Shown here one piece after another: positions 7,851-16,514 of a stretch of 37,379 nucleotides of DNA; the first letter of the stretch is position 1, and every line of letters begins with the position of its first letter. The stretch is taken from contig CABMCB010000077.1 in the NCBI GenBank assembly GCA_902384455.1, positions 1 through 37,379 on the forward strand. Direction: 5' to 3'. The notes under the pieces were generated by a model. That model did no database searches and had not been told where the DNA came from. It worked only from the letters and a program-made list of their open reading frames with translations. Made by a program: the position numbers and the translations under genes. The DNA comes from an uncultured archaeon. Lineage in GTDB: Archaea; Altiarchaeota; Altiarchaeia; IMC4; SCGC-AAA252-I15.

Positions 7851-9767
7851 TCAGGCCTGTTCGCCGGCAGAAAGCATCTGCTCCATAACAAGAAGCCTCT
7901 GAGCAAGAGTAATCGGAGCGCTCATCCTCTGAATGTGCTCTATTCTGGCAGCGCCGGAATCCTGACCACCCGCTACCTCAATTTTCCCGTAAACAGACTC
8001 GGCAAGACGCCCGACGACTCTCTTCGCCTCCTTTCCCACATCAGCAACACCCTGCGAACTCATAGTCTCAGTCAAAAAACCAAGAGCAACCTCGGGAGGA
8101 GTCGCGGAATCAGCAAGAAAATGAACCACCTGATAAGGAATCCTATACTGCTCCCTTTCAGTCAAACGGACGCATTCTTCGGCCATGAATTTCTCCATTT
8201 CGCCAGCGTTCATCCTCGTCGCAACCGCCTCTATAAAGCTGTTGTTGCGTTGTATCCCCGGTATGGTGGCGTGAGCGAAAGCCCACCTCTGCTCGCTTGT
8301 GGCATACTCCGGCGAACCCTGAACCTCCGCAGTCCATCCCTGCAGTATCTCATTAGCCTTGATTGCAATGGGATGCAATACTGTGGCAGTGTTCAACGGG
8401 ACGGTCGGATTCCACTCCTTAATGGCGGCGAAATCCCTCCGTAAAGAAGCATCCATGTCGTCGAAAACAAAATCATGCCTCTCCCGGAGATTAGTGTACT
8501 GGGCGGGAGTTGCGATGCCAGCGCACAAAAGGTCGTCTGGAATGTTTATGACTCCTGACTTAAGGCACCTTACAAGCTTCCCTTCATATTCCCCCTCGAC
8601 AGCAGCCGCATCAAATTCCTTAATCGCCTTCCTCCAAGCCGCATCCAACACCATGCTGGTGTATACCGCCTGGAATGCATGGCTTGTCGGTGTGCCGAAG
8701 ATAACTGTTTCATAGGAAGTTGCTCCCGTCTGCTGCATCACACTGTCTCTGAGCGCAACAAGACTTACAGCGTCAACTTCGTCTGAACCGCGAATACGCC
8801 GATAATCAGAATTAGTGCGCCACAATGCGTCGTCAATGAAACCCTCCATGGGCAGCAAAAAAATGACTTCCGTCTTAACCCCTGCCTCCCACTTCGCAGG
8901 CCTCTCGCATTCAGTCACTGTTCCTTTAGAAAGCATGTACGTTTTTCCGTCGTCCGGATTGACGCTAACGACCCTAAGGTCTCCGCCGTGCTGGCCTGCA
9001 ACCACTGCGGCGTGCGCAAGCCCCAGACCAGTTCCCTCTGTTTTTGTGGTGAAGAAAGGTTCAAGGCATCTCTCAAGGGTTTCACTCGTCATTCCGCGTC
9101 CCGTGTCAGAAACAGACAAGGCAGCATACTGCTTTTCTCCTTCGGCTTCTACGCGGGTTTCAACTCGAATAAATCCACTGCCCATGGCCTCAGAGGCGTT
9201 TTTAATCAAATTGAGTGCCACGTCCTGAATGTGCCCTGCCCTACCTTTCACGGCAGGAACGTCGGATTCAGTCCTGACAACAAGAATCTTACCTCCAGCC
9301 CTAAGGCGCTCCACCATAAGGTCACGGGTCTCAAGTACGACGTCGTTCAACCGCACATCCTGAATCTCATCGCTGAAGGCACGCTTAACAAAATTATTCG
9401 CAGCATCAAGACCTCCGCTGACAACCAGCATGGCCTGCTTAAGCTTCTGTCCCCGTTCTCCCGCGGCGGCTTCCCCTTCAGCCGCACTCCGGGATGCGGC
9501 AGCCAACTGCTCCCTAATGTGCTTAAAATCCCGTTGGGTGGCTGCAGTAAGTCCTCCGGCGAACCATAAGGCGGCGGTGTTGGCGTTTCTTATGTTATGA
9601 AAATATTCTCCCGTAACCTGTAGCGCCGCCTCTAAGTCCTTCCGTCCGCCGCCCACGTCCTCACTTACTTCCATTGGGCCGATGGTCTTTATGACTTCGC
9701 CGTCGGGGCCTAGAATCTGGACTGGTTTCTTCGGGGACTGAGGGCCCGGCAGAATAATTCCACTCAT
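7851..9767 (-). CDS. Soluble histidine-kinase-like protein with long unknown C-terminal domain
   Basis: This 638-residue protein contains a recognisable kinase core. Residues about 45-140 are helical, with a phosphoacceptor-like HNIRN (His57). The HATPase_c domain follows, with N box NLIKNASEAM (186-195), G1 box DTGRGM (221-226), FF box EPFFTTK and G2 box GTGLGLA (245-251), ending near 305. There is no transmembrane segment and no PAS or GAF domain. Residues 306-638 match nothing I recognise; they are mostly helical and polar. Asn rather than an acidic residue follows the His, which is unusual for the H box. No response regulator is in the window. A TATA element 27 bases upstream suggests a leaderless message, and truD follows in the same unit. 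Confidence 0.8.
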   Translation of the reverse strand: MSGIILPGPQSPKKPVQILGPDGEVIKTIGPMEVSEDVGGGRKDLEAALQVTGEYFHNIRNANTAALWFAGGLTAATQRDFKHIREQLAAASRSAAEGEAAAGERGQKLKQAMLVVSGGLDAANNFVKRAFSDEIQDVRLNDVVLETRDLMVERLRAGGKILVVRTESDVPAVKGRAGHIQDVALNLIKNASEAMGSGFIRVETRVEAEGEKQYAALSVSDTGRGMTSETLERCLEPFFTTKTEGTGLGLAHAAVVAGQHGGDLRVVSVNPDDGKTYMLSKGTVTECERPAKWEAGVKTEVIFLLPMEGFIDDALWRTNSDYRRIRGSDEVDAVSLVALRDSVMQQTGATSYETVIFGTPTSHAFQAVYTSMVLDAAWRKAIKEFDAAAVEGEYEGKLVRCLKSGVINIPDDLLCAGIATPAQYTNLRERHDFVFDDMDASLRRDFAAIKEWNPTVPLNTATVLHPIAIKANEILQGWTAEVQGSPEYATSEQRWAFAHATIPGIQRNNSFIEAVATRMNAGEMEKFMAEECVRLTEREQYRIPYQVVHFLADSATPPEVALGFLTETMSSQGVADVGKEAKRVVGRLAESVYGKIEVAGGQDSGAARIEHIQRMSAPITLAQRLLVMEQMLSAGEQA

Positions 9768-9790
9768 CCTTATCTATCCCGTAGAGTACC

Positions 9791-9821
9791 CTTAAATCCC
9801 CTCCAACAACCCCTATTTAAC
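9791..9821. promoter_or_regulatory. Divergent leaderless promoters of the kinase-like gene and trpS
   Basis: Two TATA elements sit back to back: atttaag on the minus strand (9791-9797), about 27 bases before the kinase-like ATG at 9767, and tatttaac on the plus strand (9814-9821), about 27 bases before the trpS GTG at 9845. Both spacings predict leaderless transcripts. Confidence 0.5.
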
Positions 9822-9844
9822 AATCTCACTCCCAATATCTTCCC

Positions 9845-10939
9845 GTGAATACGCAGGAGCGGATTGACCCGTGGGGCAGCGAAGGATTCGGCGACTACGA
9901 AAAATTGATTGCCGAATTCGGGATGGAAAGTCTCTCGCCATTCAAAAAAGACCTTTCAGACAATCTGCTCTTCCGCAGAAACATAATATTCGGCCACCGC
10001 GACTTCGGAAAAATCCTCGACGCAATCAAACACAAAAAGCCGTACGCCATGATGACGGGCCTGATGCCGTCGGGGAAATTCCATTTGGGCCACAAAATGG
10101 TGGCGGACGAAATCATCTGGCATCAGAAGAAGGGCGCAGACGTCTTCGTGTGCGCCGCAGACTTGGAAGCCTACTTGATGCGCGACATAACCCTATCGGA
10201 AGCCAAGAAAATCGCAGTCGAAGAGTACGTCGCAAACTACATAGCTCTAGGACTGGACATGCGCAAGGTGCACTTCTGGTTCCAAACTGACTACGAAACA
10301 CCCTACTACCGCTTCCGCGACACACTCTCCCACCGCACAACATTCAACGAAATGAAGGCGATATACGGCACACTAAGCCCCGAAAAAATATTTTCCGTAA
10401 TAACCCAAGCCGCAGACATACTCCACCCGCAACTCCCCGAATACGGAGGACCGCGGCCGACGGTAGTTCCCGTTGGCGCAGACCAGGACCCGCACATACG
10501 GCTGACCCGCGACATAGCAGGCCGCCATAAGGAGCATAGTTTGATTCCTCCGTCGGCGACTTACCATAAGTTTATGCCCGGTTTGTTGGGTGGGAAGATG
10601 AGCAGCAGCAACCCCAAAAGCCACATCGCATTGACGGATTCGCCTAAGGAGGCGAAGAAGAAGGTGTTGGCGGCCTTTAGCGGGGGCGGAGTGACCGTGG
10701 AGGAGCATAAAAAGAACGGCGGGAATCCCGAAGTGGATGTCGCCTGCCAGTATTTGTTTTACGGGTTTGAGGAGGATGACCGTAAAGTCATAAAGATTTT
10801 TGAGGACTACCGCGCTGGAACATTGATGACCGGCGAAGTCAAGAAGTTGCTTGCAGACAAAGTAGCCGCATTCCTTGAAGCCCACCAGGCCAAGTATCCT
10901 GAAGCGCTAAGAGAAGCGAAAGAAATAGTGAAGAAATGA
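9845..10939 (+). CDS. trpS: Tryptophanyl-tRNA synthetase, archaeal/eukaryotic type
   Basis: This 364-residue class Ic synthetase charges tRNA-Trp. The HIGH-type signature is PSGKFHLGHK (75-84) and the KMSKS loop is KMSSS (251-255). The segment GADQDPHIRLTRDIAGR is typical of the archaeal and eukaryotic branch, not the bacterial one, and matches the tryptophan-specific rather than tyrosine-specific family. The start is GTG at 9845, supported by the TATA spacing and the absence of an upstream start. Its TGA overlaps the ATG of the next gene by four bases. Synonymous composition switches from A/C-rich to G/T-rich near 10530. Confidence 0.95.
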   Translation: MNTQERIDPWGSEGFGDYEKLIAEFGMESLSPFKKDLSDNLLFRRNIIFGHRDFGKILDAIKHKKPYAMMTGLMPSGKFHLGHKMVADEIIWHQKKGADVFVCAADLEAYLMRDITLSEAKKIAVEEYVANYIALGLDMRKVHFWFQTDYETPYYRFRDTLSHRTTFNEMKAIYGTLSPEKIFSVITQAADILHPQLPEYGGPRPTVVPVGADQDPHIRLTRDIAGRHKEHSLIPPSATYHKFMPGLLGGKMSSSNPKSHIALTDSPKEAKKKVLAAFSGGGVTVEEHKKNGGNPEVDVACQYLFYGFEEDDRKVIKIFEDYRAGTLMTGEVKKLLADKVAAFLEAHQAKYPEALREAKEIVKK

Positions 10940-11544
10940 TAGACCTATTTTCAATAGTAAAAGATACGTTTGGTGACTATGGATATGCTATTCTAATCTA
11001 CTTTACCTTTCTTGGCTACATCCCCTTTATAATCAAAGTTTATTTCCGTTCACTACCGCAGTCCAAAACAAGAAAAGAATGGATAAGCACGCCTACTGAA
11101 GATAGGGTCTTATTATCCGCATTTTTTGGTTTATTCTACCTTATCCTCGCCATAGCATTCTTATTAATCCCAAGCAGCTTCAAAACGTTTGGGTTCAACG
11201 TTCGAGAATTAGAACCTAACACAAGAAGTTTACTTATAACTCTCGTGGGCATATCCCTCGGTGTTTTCCTTCCCATGAGAAAAAATGCTGCTTTGTTCAA
11301 TCTAGGAAACTTAGTGCGAGCGTGTTACCTATTCCTTGCCCTACTCTTTATCAATGCATTATCCTACCCGCAACCCCCCTCAAAATTCATTATGTCTTTT
11401 ATCGGATTGTTTATTTCTCCCCTTATTTTGCTAGTTCTTGTCTATTATGGTTATTCACCTCCTCAAGTAATCAAAAAGTATGTCGAGCTACTCTGTGCTA
11501 TACCTACATTTAAACTAAAGGTTTACAGAAAATTCATAAAATGA
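10936..11544 (+). CDS. AT-rich five-helix membrane protein of unknown function
   Basis: I do not recognise this 202-residue protein. Hydrophobic segments at about 17-37, 58-79, 98-113, 122-143 and 151-171 predict a small integral membrane protein; the loop SLPQSKTRKEWI is basic and probably cytoplasmic, as is the C-terminal KLKVYRKFIK. It overlaps trpS by ATGA at its start and the nitrilase-family gene by ATGA at its end, so it is translationally locked into the operon. A hand count of one 60-base line (10981-11040) gives 33% G+C, against 48% for a line in trpS (10381-10440), and T-ending codons are common. It therefore looks like a later arrival, despite the seamless overlaps. Confidence 0.75.
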   Translation: MIDLFSIVKDTFGDYGYAILIYFTFLGYIPFIIKVYFRSLPQSKTRKEWISTPTEDRVLLSAFFGLFYLILAIAFLLIPSSFKTFGFNVRELEPNTRSLLITLVGISLGVFLPMRKNAALFNLGNLVRACYLFLALLFINALSYPQPPSKFIMSFIGLFISPLILLVLVYYGYSPPQVIKKYVELLCAIPTFKLKVYRKFIK

Positions 11545-12323
11545 AAGTTGGTTTTGTTCAGTTGGATAGCAGGTTGTTGGACGTCAACTTTAATGTGAAG
11601 CATGCGTTGGAGTTGATGGAAGAAAGCAAAGTCAAGGCCGACTTGTGGGTTCTGCCTGAGTTGTTTAACACAGGATACAACTTCCAAAATAAGGCGGAAG
11701 TTGAGGCAGTCGCAGAGCTTGTGCCAAACGGCGCGACTACTATAGCTTTAATCGCTTTCAGCCGGAAACACAAGTGCGCCATTGTTGCGGGAGTTGCTGA
11801 GTCGGACGGCGGCAAAATCTACAATAGCGCCGTCGTCGTTGAAGACGGCGTCTACCGCGGCGTCTATCGCAAAGTCCACCTTTTCAACAGGGAAAAACTG
11901 TTTTTTTCTGCGGGCAAAGAATTCAAAGTATTCCGGTTGAAGGGAGTTCAAGTCGGCGTGATGGTCTGCTTCGACTGGTACTTCCCGGAGTCCGCGCGCA
12001 CTCTCGCCTTGAAAGGCGCTGAAGTGATAGCGCACCCAAGCAACCTTGTGCTCCCAAACTGCCCGGATTCCATGCCTGTTCGCGCCAGAGAAAACAGGGT
12101 CTATACTGTCACAGCCGACAGGGTGGGTGAAGAGCACGGGCTCAAGTACATCGGTTTAAGCGAAATTGTTGCTCCCGACGGGAAAATATTAGTTCGCGCT
12201 TCCGCAGACAAGGAGGAAGTCGGAGTCGCCGAAATAGACCCCTCTAAAGCCCGCGACAAACGCCTGAACGAATACAACGACCTGATTGCCGACAGAAAGC
12301 CGGAATCCTACAAATTGAATTAA
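11541..12323 (+). CDS. Carbon-nitrogen hydrolase (nitrilase superfamily)
   Basis: This 260-residue enzyme carries the full Glu-Lys-Cys triad of the superfamily: Glu40 in LPELFNTGY, Lys111 in YRKVHLF and Cys143 in MVCFDWYFPE. Members hydrolyse or form amide bonds by a covalent thioester. The overall sequence, with HPSNLVLPNC and RARENRVYTVTADRVG, resembles the aliphatic amidase and omega-amidase/carbamoyl-putrescine hydrolase branches, but I cannot assign a substrate. It overlaps the preceding membrane protein by ATGA, and aroA starts one base after its stop region, so all four genes from trpS to aroA are probably one transcript. Confidence 0.85.
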   Translation: MKVGFVQLDSRLLDVNFNVKHALELMEESKVKADLWVLPELFNTGYNFQNKAEVEAVAELVPNGATTIALIAFSRKHKCAIVAGVAESDGGKIYNSAVVVEDGVYRGVYRKVHLFNREKLFFSAGKEFKVFRLKGVQVGVMVCFDWYFPESARTLALKGAEVIAHPSNLVLPNCPDSMPVRARENRVYTVTADRVGEEHGLKYIGLSEIVAPDGKILVRASADKEEVGVAEIDPSKARDKRLNEYNDLIADRKPESYKLN

Positions 12324-12324
12324 A

Positions 12325-13617
12325 ATGCGTTGGACAATAGAACCCTCCAAATCCCTTGCCGGGGAAATACCAATTCCCGCAAGCAAAAGCTACACAATCC
12401 GCGCATACGTAGCTGCACTGCTGTCTAACGGCGAAGTCACCCTCAAGAATCCTCTACGAAGTTTGGACACAGACGCATGCTTAAGCGCAATCCAACGCTT
12501 AGGCGCTGAAATCGCCGAAGACAAAACTCCCAGATACATCCGGATACGGGGAACAGGCGGACTACTTTCCATTCCAGACGAAATCATTGACACCCAAAAC
12601 AGCGGAACAACAATCCGACTATTAACAGCAGTCGCCTCTCTCGCGGAAGAACCAATCACACTAACAGGCGACGCAAGCATACAAAAAAGGCCTATAGGCC
12701 CGCTGCTTTCTGCGTTAGACCAGTTGGGCGTTGTGACAGAATCCAAAAACGGTTTTCCGCCTGTAACAGTCGCAGGGCCTCTAGTCGGGGGGCTTGCTGA
12801 GATGCCAGGCGACGTAAGCAGCCAGTTTCTTTCCGCGCTTTTGATGGCGACTCCTCTTGCGCAAAAGGAAACAGCAATCCGTCTCACTTCGCCATTAAAG
12901 AGCCGCCCATACGCCGAAATGACGCTTCAGCTGATGTCGGACTTCGGAATAGCATACGCGGTCGGAGCAGACTTCGCCTCATTTGCGATAAAACCCGGGC
13001 AGACATACGAACCCCGCGAATACGTCGTCGAAGGAGACTGGAGCAGCGCAGCATTCCCCCTTTCCGCAGCGGCAGTGACCGGGGGAGAAGTGACGGTTTC
13101 AAATCTCAATCCCCGAAGCCTCCAAGCAGACAAGAAAATACTGGAAATACTTAATGACGCAGGATGCGAAGTCAAAACAAACGAAACAAAGTACACTGTG
13201 ACGGTCAAAGGCTCAAAACACCTCAAAGCATTCACCACAGACTTAAGCAACAGCCCAGACCTCGTCCCCATAGCAAGCGTTTTAGGGGCGGTCGCACAAG
13301 GAGAAACCCACCTAACAAACGTAGCCCACGCCCGACTTAAGGAATGCGACAGACTCGCCGCAATGCACAACGAACTAACCAAAATGGGCGCCAAAGTAAA
13401 GGAACTGCCAGACGGCCTCATACTCAAAGGCGGAAAACTCAAAGGCGCCAAAATAACAAGCTACCACGACCACCGCATAGTAATGGCAGCAGCGGTCGCC
13501 GCGTTGGTTGCTGAAGGGGAAACTGTCGTTGAGGACGCCGAGGTTTCTGCGGTGACTTACCCGACATTCAAGGAGCAGATGGTGAAGTTAGGCGCCAAAA
13601 TAAAGCAGACAAAATAA
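12325..13617 (+). CDS. aroA: 3-phosphoshikimate 1-carboxyvinyltransferase (EPSP synthase)
   Basis: This 430-residue enzyme joins phosphoenolpyruvate to shikimate 3-phosphate, the sixth step of the shikimate pathway. Substrate-binding motifs are intact: PASKSYTIR (18-26) with Lys21, NSGTTIRLL (92-100), the DVSSQFLSALL segment, RLKECDRLAAM and the C-terminal DHRIVMAAAVAAL. The next enzyme of the pathway, AroC, is encoded 1 kb downstream but outside this operon. The gene begins one base after the stop of the hydrolase gene. Its last 120 bases switch to G/T-rich synonymous sites. Confidence 0.97.
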   Translation: MRWTIEPSKSLAGEIPIPASKSYTIRAYVAALLSNGEVTLKNPLRSLDTDACLSAIQRLGAEIAEDKTPRYIRIRGTGGLLSIPDEIIDTQNSGTTIRLLTAVASLAEEPITLTGDASIQKRPIGPLLSALDQLGVVTESKNGFPPVTVAGPLVGGLAEMPGDVSSQFLSALLMATPLAQKETAIRLTSPLKSRPYAEMTLQLMSDFGIAYAVGADFASFAIKPGQTYEPREYVVEGDWSSAAFPLSAAAVTGGEVTVSNLNPRSLQADKKILEILNDAGCEVKTNETKYTVTVKGSKHLKAFTTDLSNSPDLVPIASVLGAVAQGETHLTNVAHARLKECDRLAAMHNELTKMGAKVKELPDGLILKGGKLKGAKITSYHDHRIVMAAAVAALVAEGETVVEDAEVSAVTYPTFKEQMVKLGAKIKQTK

Positions 13618-13664
13618 GTTTGAGCTTAAGCAGATTTTTCTTTTTACAAAACCCAAGATTTACC

Positions 13665-14156
13665 ATGGGCGGAACACGCAGCAAAGGCGGGGCATCAAAG
13701 GGCGGTAAGGCGTCGCAGTCTCAGCCGGAGTTGCCGGAGCCGGTAGAGCCTCCGAAACCAGGCGACGAAGTGCATTTGACTGGTTATGTTCTTGATGTGA
13801 CGCCCACCGGCCACTTGGATTACACTACTGCGGAAAAAACGGCGACTGTCGTGGAGCACCCTGAAACAGGCGGGCCTGCAATCAGAAGAGACGATGCGGT
13901 TGAAGTGTTAAGGGCTGCGGAAACGGCTTACGCAAGAAAGCAGGAAGCATTCGGTTTCTACGCCGATGACAAACACGCCGTGGGCCGTCCCATGCCGGAA
14001 GGTGAGCAGGAAGCCCCTTCTAAAGGCGGCGACCAAGAAAGAAGTCCGTCAAAGGGCCGTTCAGTCAGTTTTGCGACATTACCGCCTGAGAAGTGGCCTT
14101 TTCCTCCTAAAGATAAGGGCGGCGAGAAGAACGAGAAAGGCGGCAAGAAAAAATAG
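13665..14156 (+). CDS. Lys/Gly/Pro-rich small protein of unknown function
   Basis: I do not recognise this 163-residue protein. It has disordered, basic ends (GGTRSKGGASKGGKAS at the start, DKGGEKNEKGGKKK at the end) around a compact middle (about 30-105) with HLTGYVLDVTPTGHLDYTTA, a possible small beta domain. A TTG at 13620 would add 15 hydrophobic residues, but the ATG at 13665 has a T-rich element (tttttaca) just upstream and gives a protein with no odd leader. It might bind nucleic acid, judged only by charge. Its stop abuts the stop of panD with no base between. Confidence 0.6.
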   Translation: MGGTRSKGGASKGGKASQSQPELPEPVEPPKPGDEVHLTGYVLDVTPTGHLDYTTAEKTATVVEHPETGGPAIRRDDAVEVLRAAETAYARKQEAFGFYADDKHAVGRPMPEGEQEAPSKGGDQERSPSKGRSVSFATLPPEKWPFPPKDKGGEKNEKGGKKK

Positions 14157-14504
14157 TTAAATCGGCTTGTTTTTGGCGTCTACGCGGATTACTTTCGGCT
14201 TAATTGTTTTTGCTTCATCCAAAGAAGCCAAAGCGAAAGACATGATTATGACGCGGTCCTTATCCTTGACGAGGTGCGCTGCGGCCCCATTAACTACGAC
14301 GACTCCAGACCCCTTTTTCCCGGGAATAACGTAAGTTTCAAAGCGGCTGCCGCTCGTCAAATCGGAAACCAAAACCTTCTCGTGCGTGAAGAAACCCGCA
14401 GCATCCATCAAGCCCTCATCCACAGTGATGCTGCCTTCATAATCAAGGTTCCTCCCAGTCACAGTCGCACCATGAACCTTAGACTTCAAAACCGAAACAA
14501 ACAT
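14157..14504 (-). CDS. panD: Pyruvoyl-dependent aspartate 1-decarboxylase (bacterial PanD type)
   Basis: This 115-residue proenzyme makes beta-alanine for pantothenate and coenzyme A. With the start at the ATG 14502-14504, every catalytic position matches the numbering of the E. coli enzyme: Lys9, His11, Tyr22, self-cleavage site Gly24-Ser25, Arg54, Thr57, Tyr58 and Asn72. An in-frame TTG six codons upstream would break that register, which decides the start. Archaea usually make beta-alanine with the PLP enzyme MfnA instead, so this gene probably came from bacteria. No panB or panC homologue is in the window. Confidence 0.95.
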   Translation of the reverse strand: MFVSVLKSKVHGATVTGRNLDYEGSITVDEGLMDAAGFFTHEKVLVSDLTSGSRFETYVIPGKKGSGVVVVNGAAAHLVKDKDRVIIMSFALASLDEAKTIKPKVIRVDAKNKPI

Positions 14505-14554
14505 CAAACCCGCTCTCCCCAATACTTTGAAACACCCTGAATAAAAGCACTCTC

Positions 14555-14562
14555 ATTTAACT
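14555..14562 (+). promoter_or_regulatory. TATA box of aroC (leaderless promoter)
   Basis: atttaact is centred about 26 bases upstream of the aroC ATG at 14584, predicting a leaderless transcript. It lies in the 79-base divergent gap between panD and aroC. Confidence 0.45.
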
Positions 14563-14583
14563 GCTTCAACCTAATACATTTCA

Positions 14584-15687
14584 ATGTTCAACACGTTCGG
14601 CCGATTCCTCAAAGTCACAACGTGGGGTGAAAGCCACGGACCAGCGATAGGATGCGTATTAGACGGCCTCCCAAGCAACATGCCGGTTGATTTGGCTGCC
14701 GTCCAGAAGGAGTTGGATAGGCGGAAACCCGGTCAGAGCGCAGTCACCACAACCCGCAACGAATCCGACACCGTAGAATTATTGTCCGGCGTATTCAACG
14801 GGAAAACAACCGGCCACCCCATAAGCATGCTGATAAAAAACAAAGACGCCGACAGCAGCAAATACGAGGCGCTAAAAGACGTCCCTCGGCCGGGGCACGC
14901 CGACTACACTTACAAGATGAAGTACGGGGTCGTGGATTACCGCGGGGGAGGCCGCTCAAGCGCCCGCGAGACCGCAGCCAAAGTCGCGGCGGGAGCAATA
15001 GCAAAACAGCTGCTTTCGCGCTATCAAATCAAAGTCACAGCGTTCTCGCGCGAAATAGGCGGAGTAAGGACTGAAGGCCAGTTTGACCCCGCAATTCACG
15101 GCGTCGAAGAACTCATAGAATCCAACCCGGTCCGCTCTTTCGACGCGGACGCGGCAAGGAAAATGGAAGACGCCATAAATGAAGCCCGGAAAAACGGAGA
15201 CAGCGTCGGAGGAATAGTCGAAGTCTGGGCGACAGGCGTACCCGCAGGACTCGGCGAACCAGTTTACGCTAAAATAAGCGCGGACTTGGCGTGGGCGCTG
15301 ATGAGCATACCAGCAGCTAAAGGCGTCGAAATAGGGGCCGGATTCGCGTCCGCATTCATGAAAGGAGGCGAAATGAACGACGCAATCATCAAAGACAAAT
15401 CAGGAAAAATAACCACAAAACCAAACAACGCAGGAGGAATACTCGGCGGAATAACAGACGGAATGCCAATCATCCTAAGAGCCGCATTCAAGCCCACAGC
15501 AAGCATACACAAAAAACAAAAAACAATAAACCTCAAAACAGGAAAAGAAACGGAACTAACAGTCGAAGGCCGCCACGACCCGTGCGTCGTGCCGAGGGCG
15601 GTGCCTGTCGTTGAGGCTGCGGTGGCTCTTGTGTTGGCGGACCACGCGTTGATTTCAGGTTTTATTCCTCGGAAGCTGCCTGAGTAA
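14584..15687 (+). CDS. aroC: Chorismate synthase
   Basis: This 367-residue FMN-dependent lyase makes chorismate, the last step of the shikimate pathway. Signatures are complete: WGESHGPAIG near the start, RPGHADYTYKMKYG, YRGGGRSSARETAAK, the NNAGGILGGITDGMPI segment and RHDPCVVPRAVPVVEA near the end. Length and motifs are those of the standard homotetrameric enzyme. It has its own leaderless promoter. The 3' end overlaps the convergent GNAT gene by 26 bases, so the last codons are read on both strands. Confidence 0.97.
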   Translation: MFNTFGRFLKVTTWGESHGPAIGCVLDGLPSNMPVDLAAVQKELDRRKPGQSAVTTTRNESDTVELLSGVFNGKTTGHPISMLIKNKDADSSKYEALKDVPRPGHADYTYKMKYGVVDYRGGGRSSARETAAKVAAGAIAKQLLSRYQIKVTAFSREIGGVRTEGQFDPAIHGVEELIESNPVRSFDADAARKMEDAINEARKNGDSVGGIVEVWATGVPAGLGEPVYAKISADLAWALMSIPAAKGVEIGAGFASAFMKGGEMNDAIIKDKSGKITTKPNNAGGILGGITDGMPIILRAAFKPTASIHKKQKTINLKTGKETELTVEGRHDPCVVPRAVPVVEAAVALVLADHALISGFIPRKLPE

Positions 15688-16474
15688 TTTCGTTTTGCTC
15701 TGTAAGAAGTTTGGTCAAATAAGTTCTCTGCCCGCCTTTGTGCCGGACTTCATACGTCTTCTTGAAGGCTTCCATCGCCTCCTTATACTTCCTTCGTTTC
15801 CTCCGTTCTCCTCTCTCCAATCCGCCCTCTATAACAAGCCGCTTAACCTCCATGTCCGCTTGAGGCAGTAGCTCATCCTGTTCGCCGCGAACCTCAAAGC
15901 CGTCCCGGACAGTACAAGCCACAACGGCGGGCGAACCGGGAACCACGCGGACGCTTTTTTTACCGACCTTCCTTGCGGACTCGACAATCATCCTAGTCAT
16001 CAAACCGTTCAAACCCTCCCCTTGTCTGTCCGGTCTGACGTTGATTCGATCCATGTAAGCGAAATCGTCCGTCGCGTTGAGAGTGAACCTGCATCTGGCG
16101 GCTGAACCCTTAGCGTCAGAAAGGTCGTACACCACGTATCCTCCTTCCCCGTAAACACTCAGAATATGCCCTCCGAAAGTCGAGGTTAGGACCGCGTCGC
16201 TCCTACTTGATACCCTCTCAATGTTCCTGAGGAACGCAGGAAGCTCAGTTTGCTCGGATGGAATAAGCGCCACCGTACTCTCGACTGCTTCGGCTGCTTC
16301 CAGAGTATGCGGAGGATTACGCACAAGTCCGCCGTAAAGTCCCCCGCTAAGCCGGATGGTCTTGCCTGCTTCCCCCGCCTCCTTGAGGGCTGAAATAAAA
16401 TGCTCTCTAATCCTCCTATCCTCCCTCAACTGTTGTTCAGTTACGGCCTTAGGCTTCTCAGGCTCTAATATCAT
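15662..16474 (-). CDS. GNAT-family N-acetyltransferase-like protein
   Basis: This 270-residue protein has a GNAT core from about 85 to 190: a beta strand GGYVVYDLSD, a segment MDRINVRPDRQGEGLNGLMTR that matches motif A (the R/Q-x-x-G-x-G acetyl-CoA pyrophosphate loop), and VVACTVRDGFEVRGE, typical of the fourth conserved strand. The N-terminal 80 residues are helical without a known domain, and the C-terminal 60 (GGLERGERRKRRKYKEAMEAF) form a very basic helix that could bind RNA or DNA. The acceptor cannot be predicted. A TATA element lies about 29 bases upstream, inside the end of the GTPase gene. The 3' end overlaps aroC. Confidence 0.7.
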   Translation of the reverse strand: MILEPEKPKAVTEQQLREDRRIREHFISALKEAGEAGKTIRLSGGLYGGLVRNPPHTLEAAEAVESTVALIPSEQTELPAFLRNIERVSSRSDAVLTSTFGGHILSVYGEGGYVVYDLSDAKGSAARCRFTLNATDDFAYMDRINVRPDRQGEGLNGLMTRMIVESARKVGKKSVRVVPGSPAVVACTVRDGFEVRGEQDELLPQADMEVKRLVIEGGLERGERRKRRKYKEAMEAFKKTYEVRHKGGQRTYLTKLLTEQNEITQAASEE

Positions 16475-16514
16475 CCTAGTTATTCTCCTATCCTACGGCC
16501 TAAAATAAAAGTGG

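Noticed and set aside
10936-11544. Insertion sequence or integrase gene between trpS and the nitrilase gene
   Set aside because: The product is a hydrophobic membrane protein with no DDE or tyrosine-recombinase motif, and no inverted repeats flank it.
15662-16474. PanZ/PanM-type PanD maturation factor
   Set aside because: It is a GNAT protein close to panD, but at 270 residues with a basic tail it is twice the size of PanZ and shows no specific resemblance.
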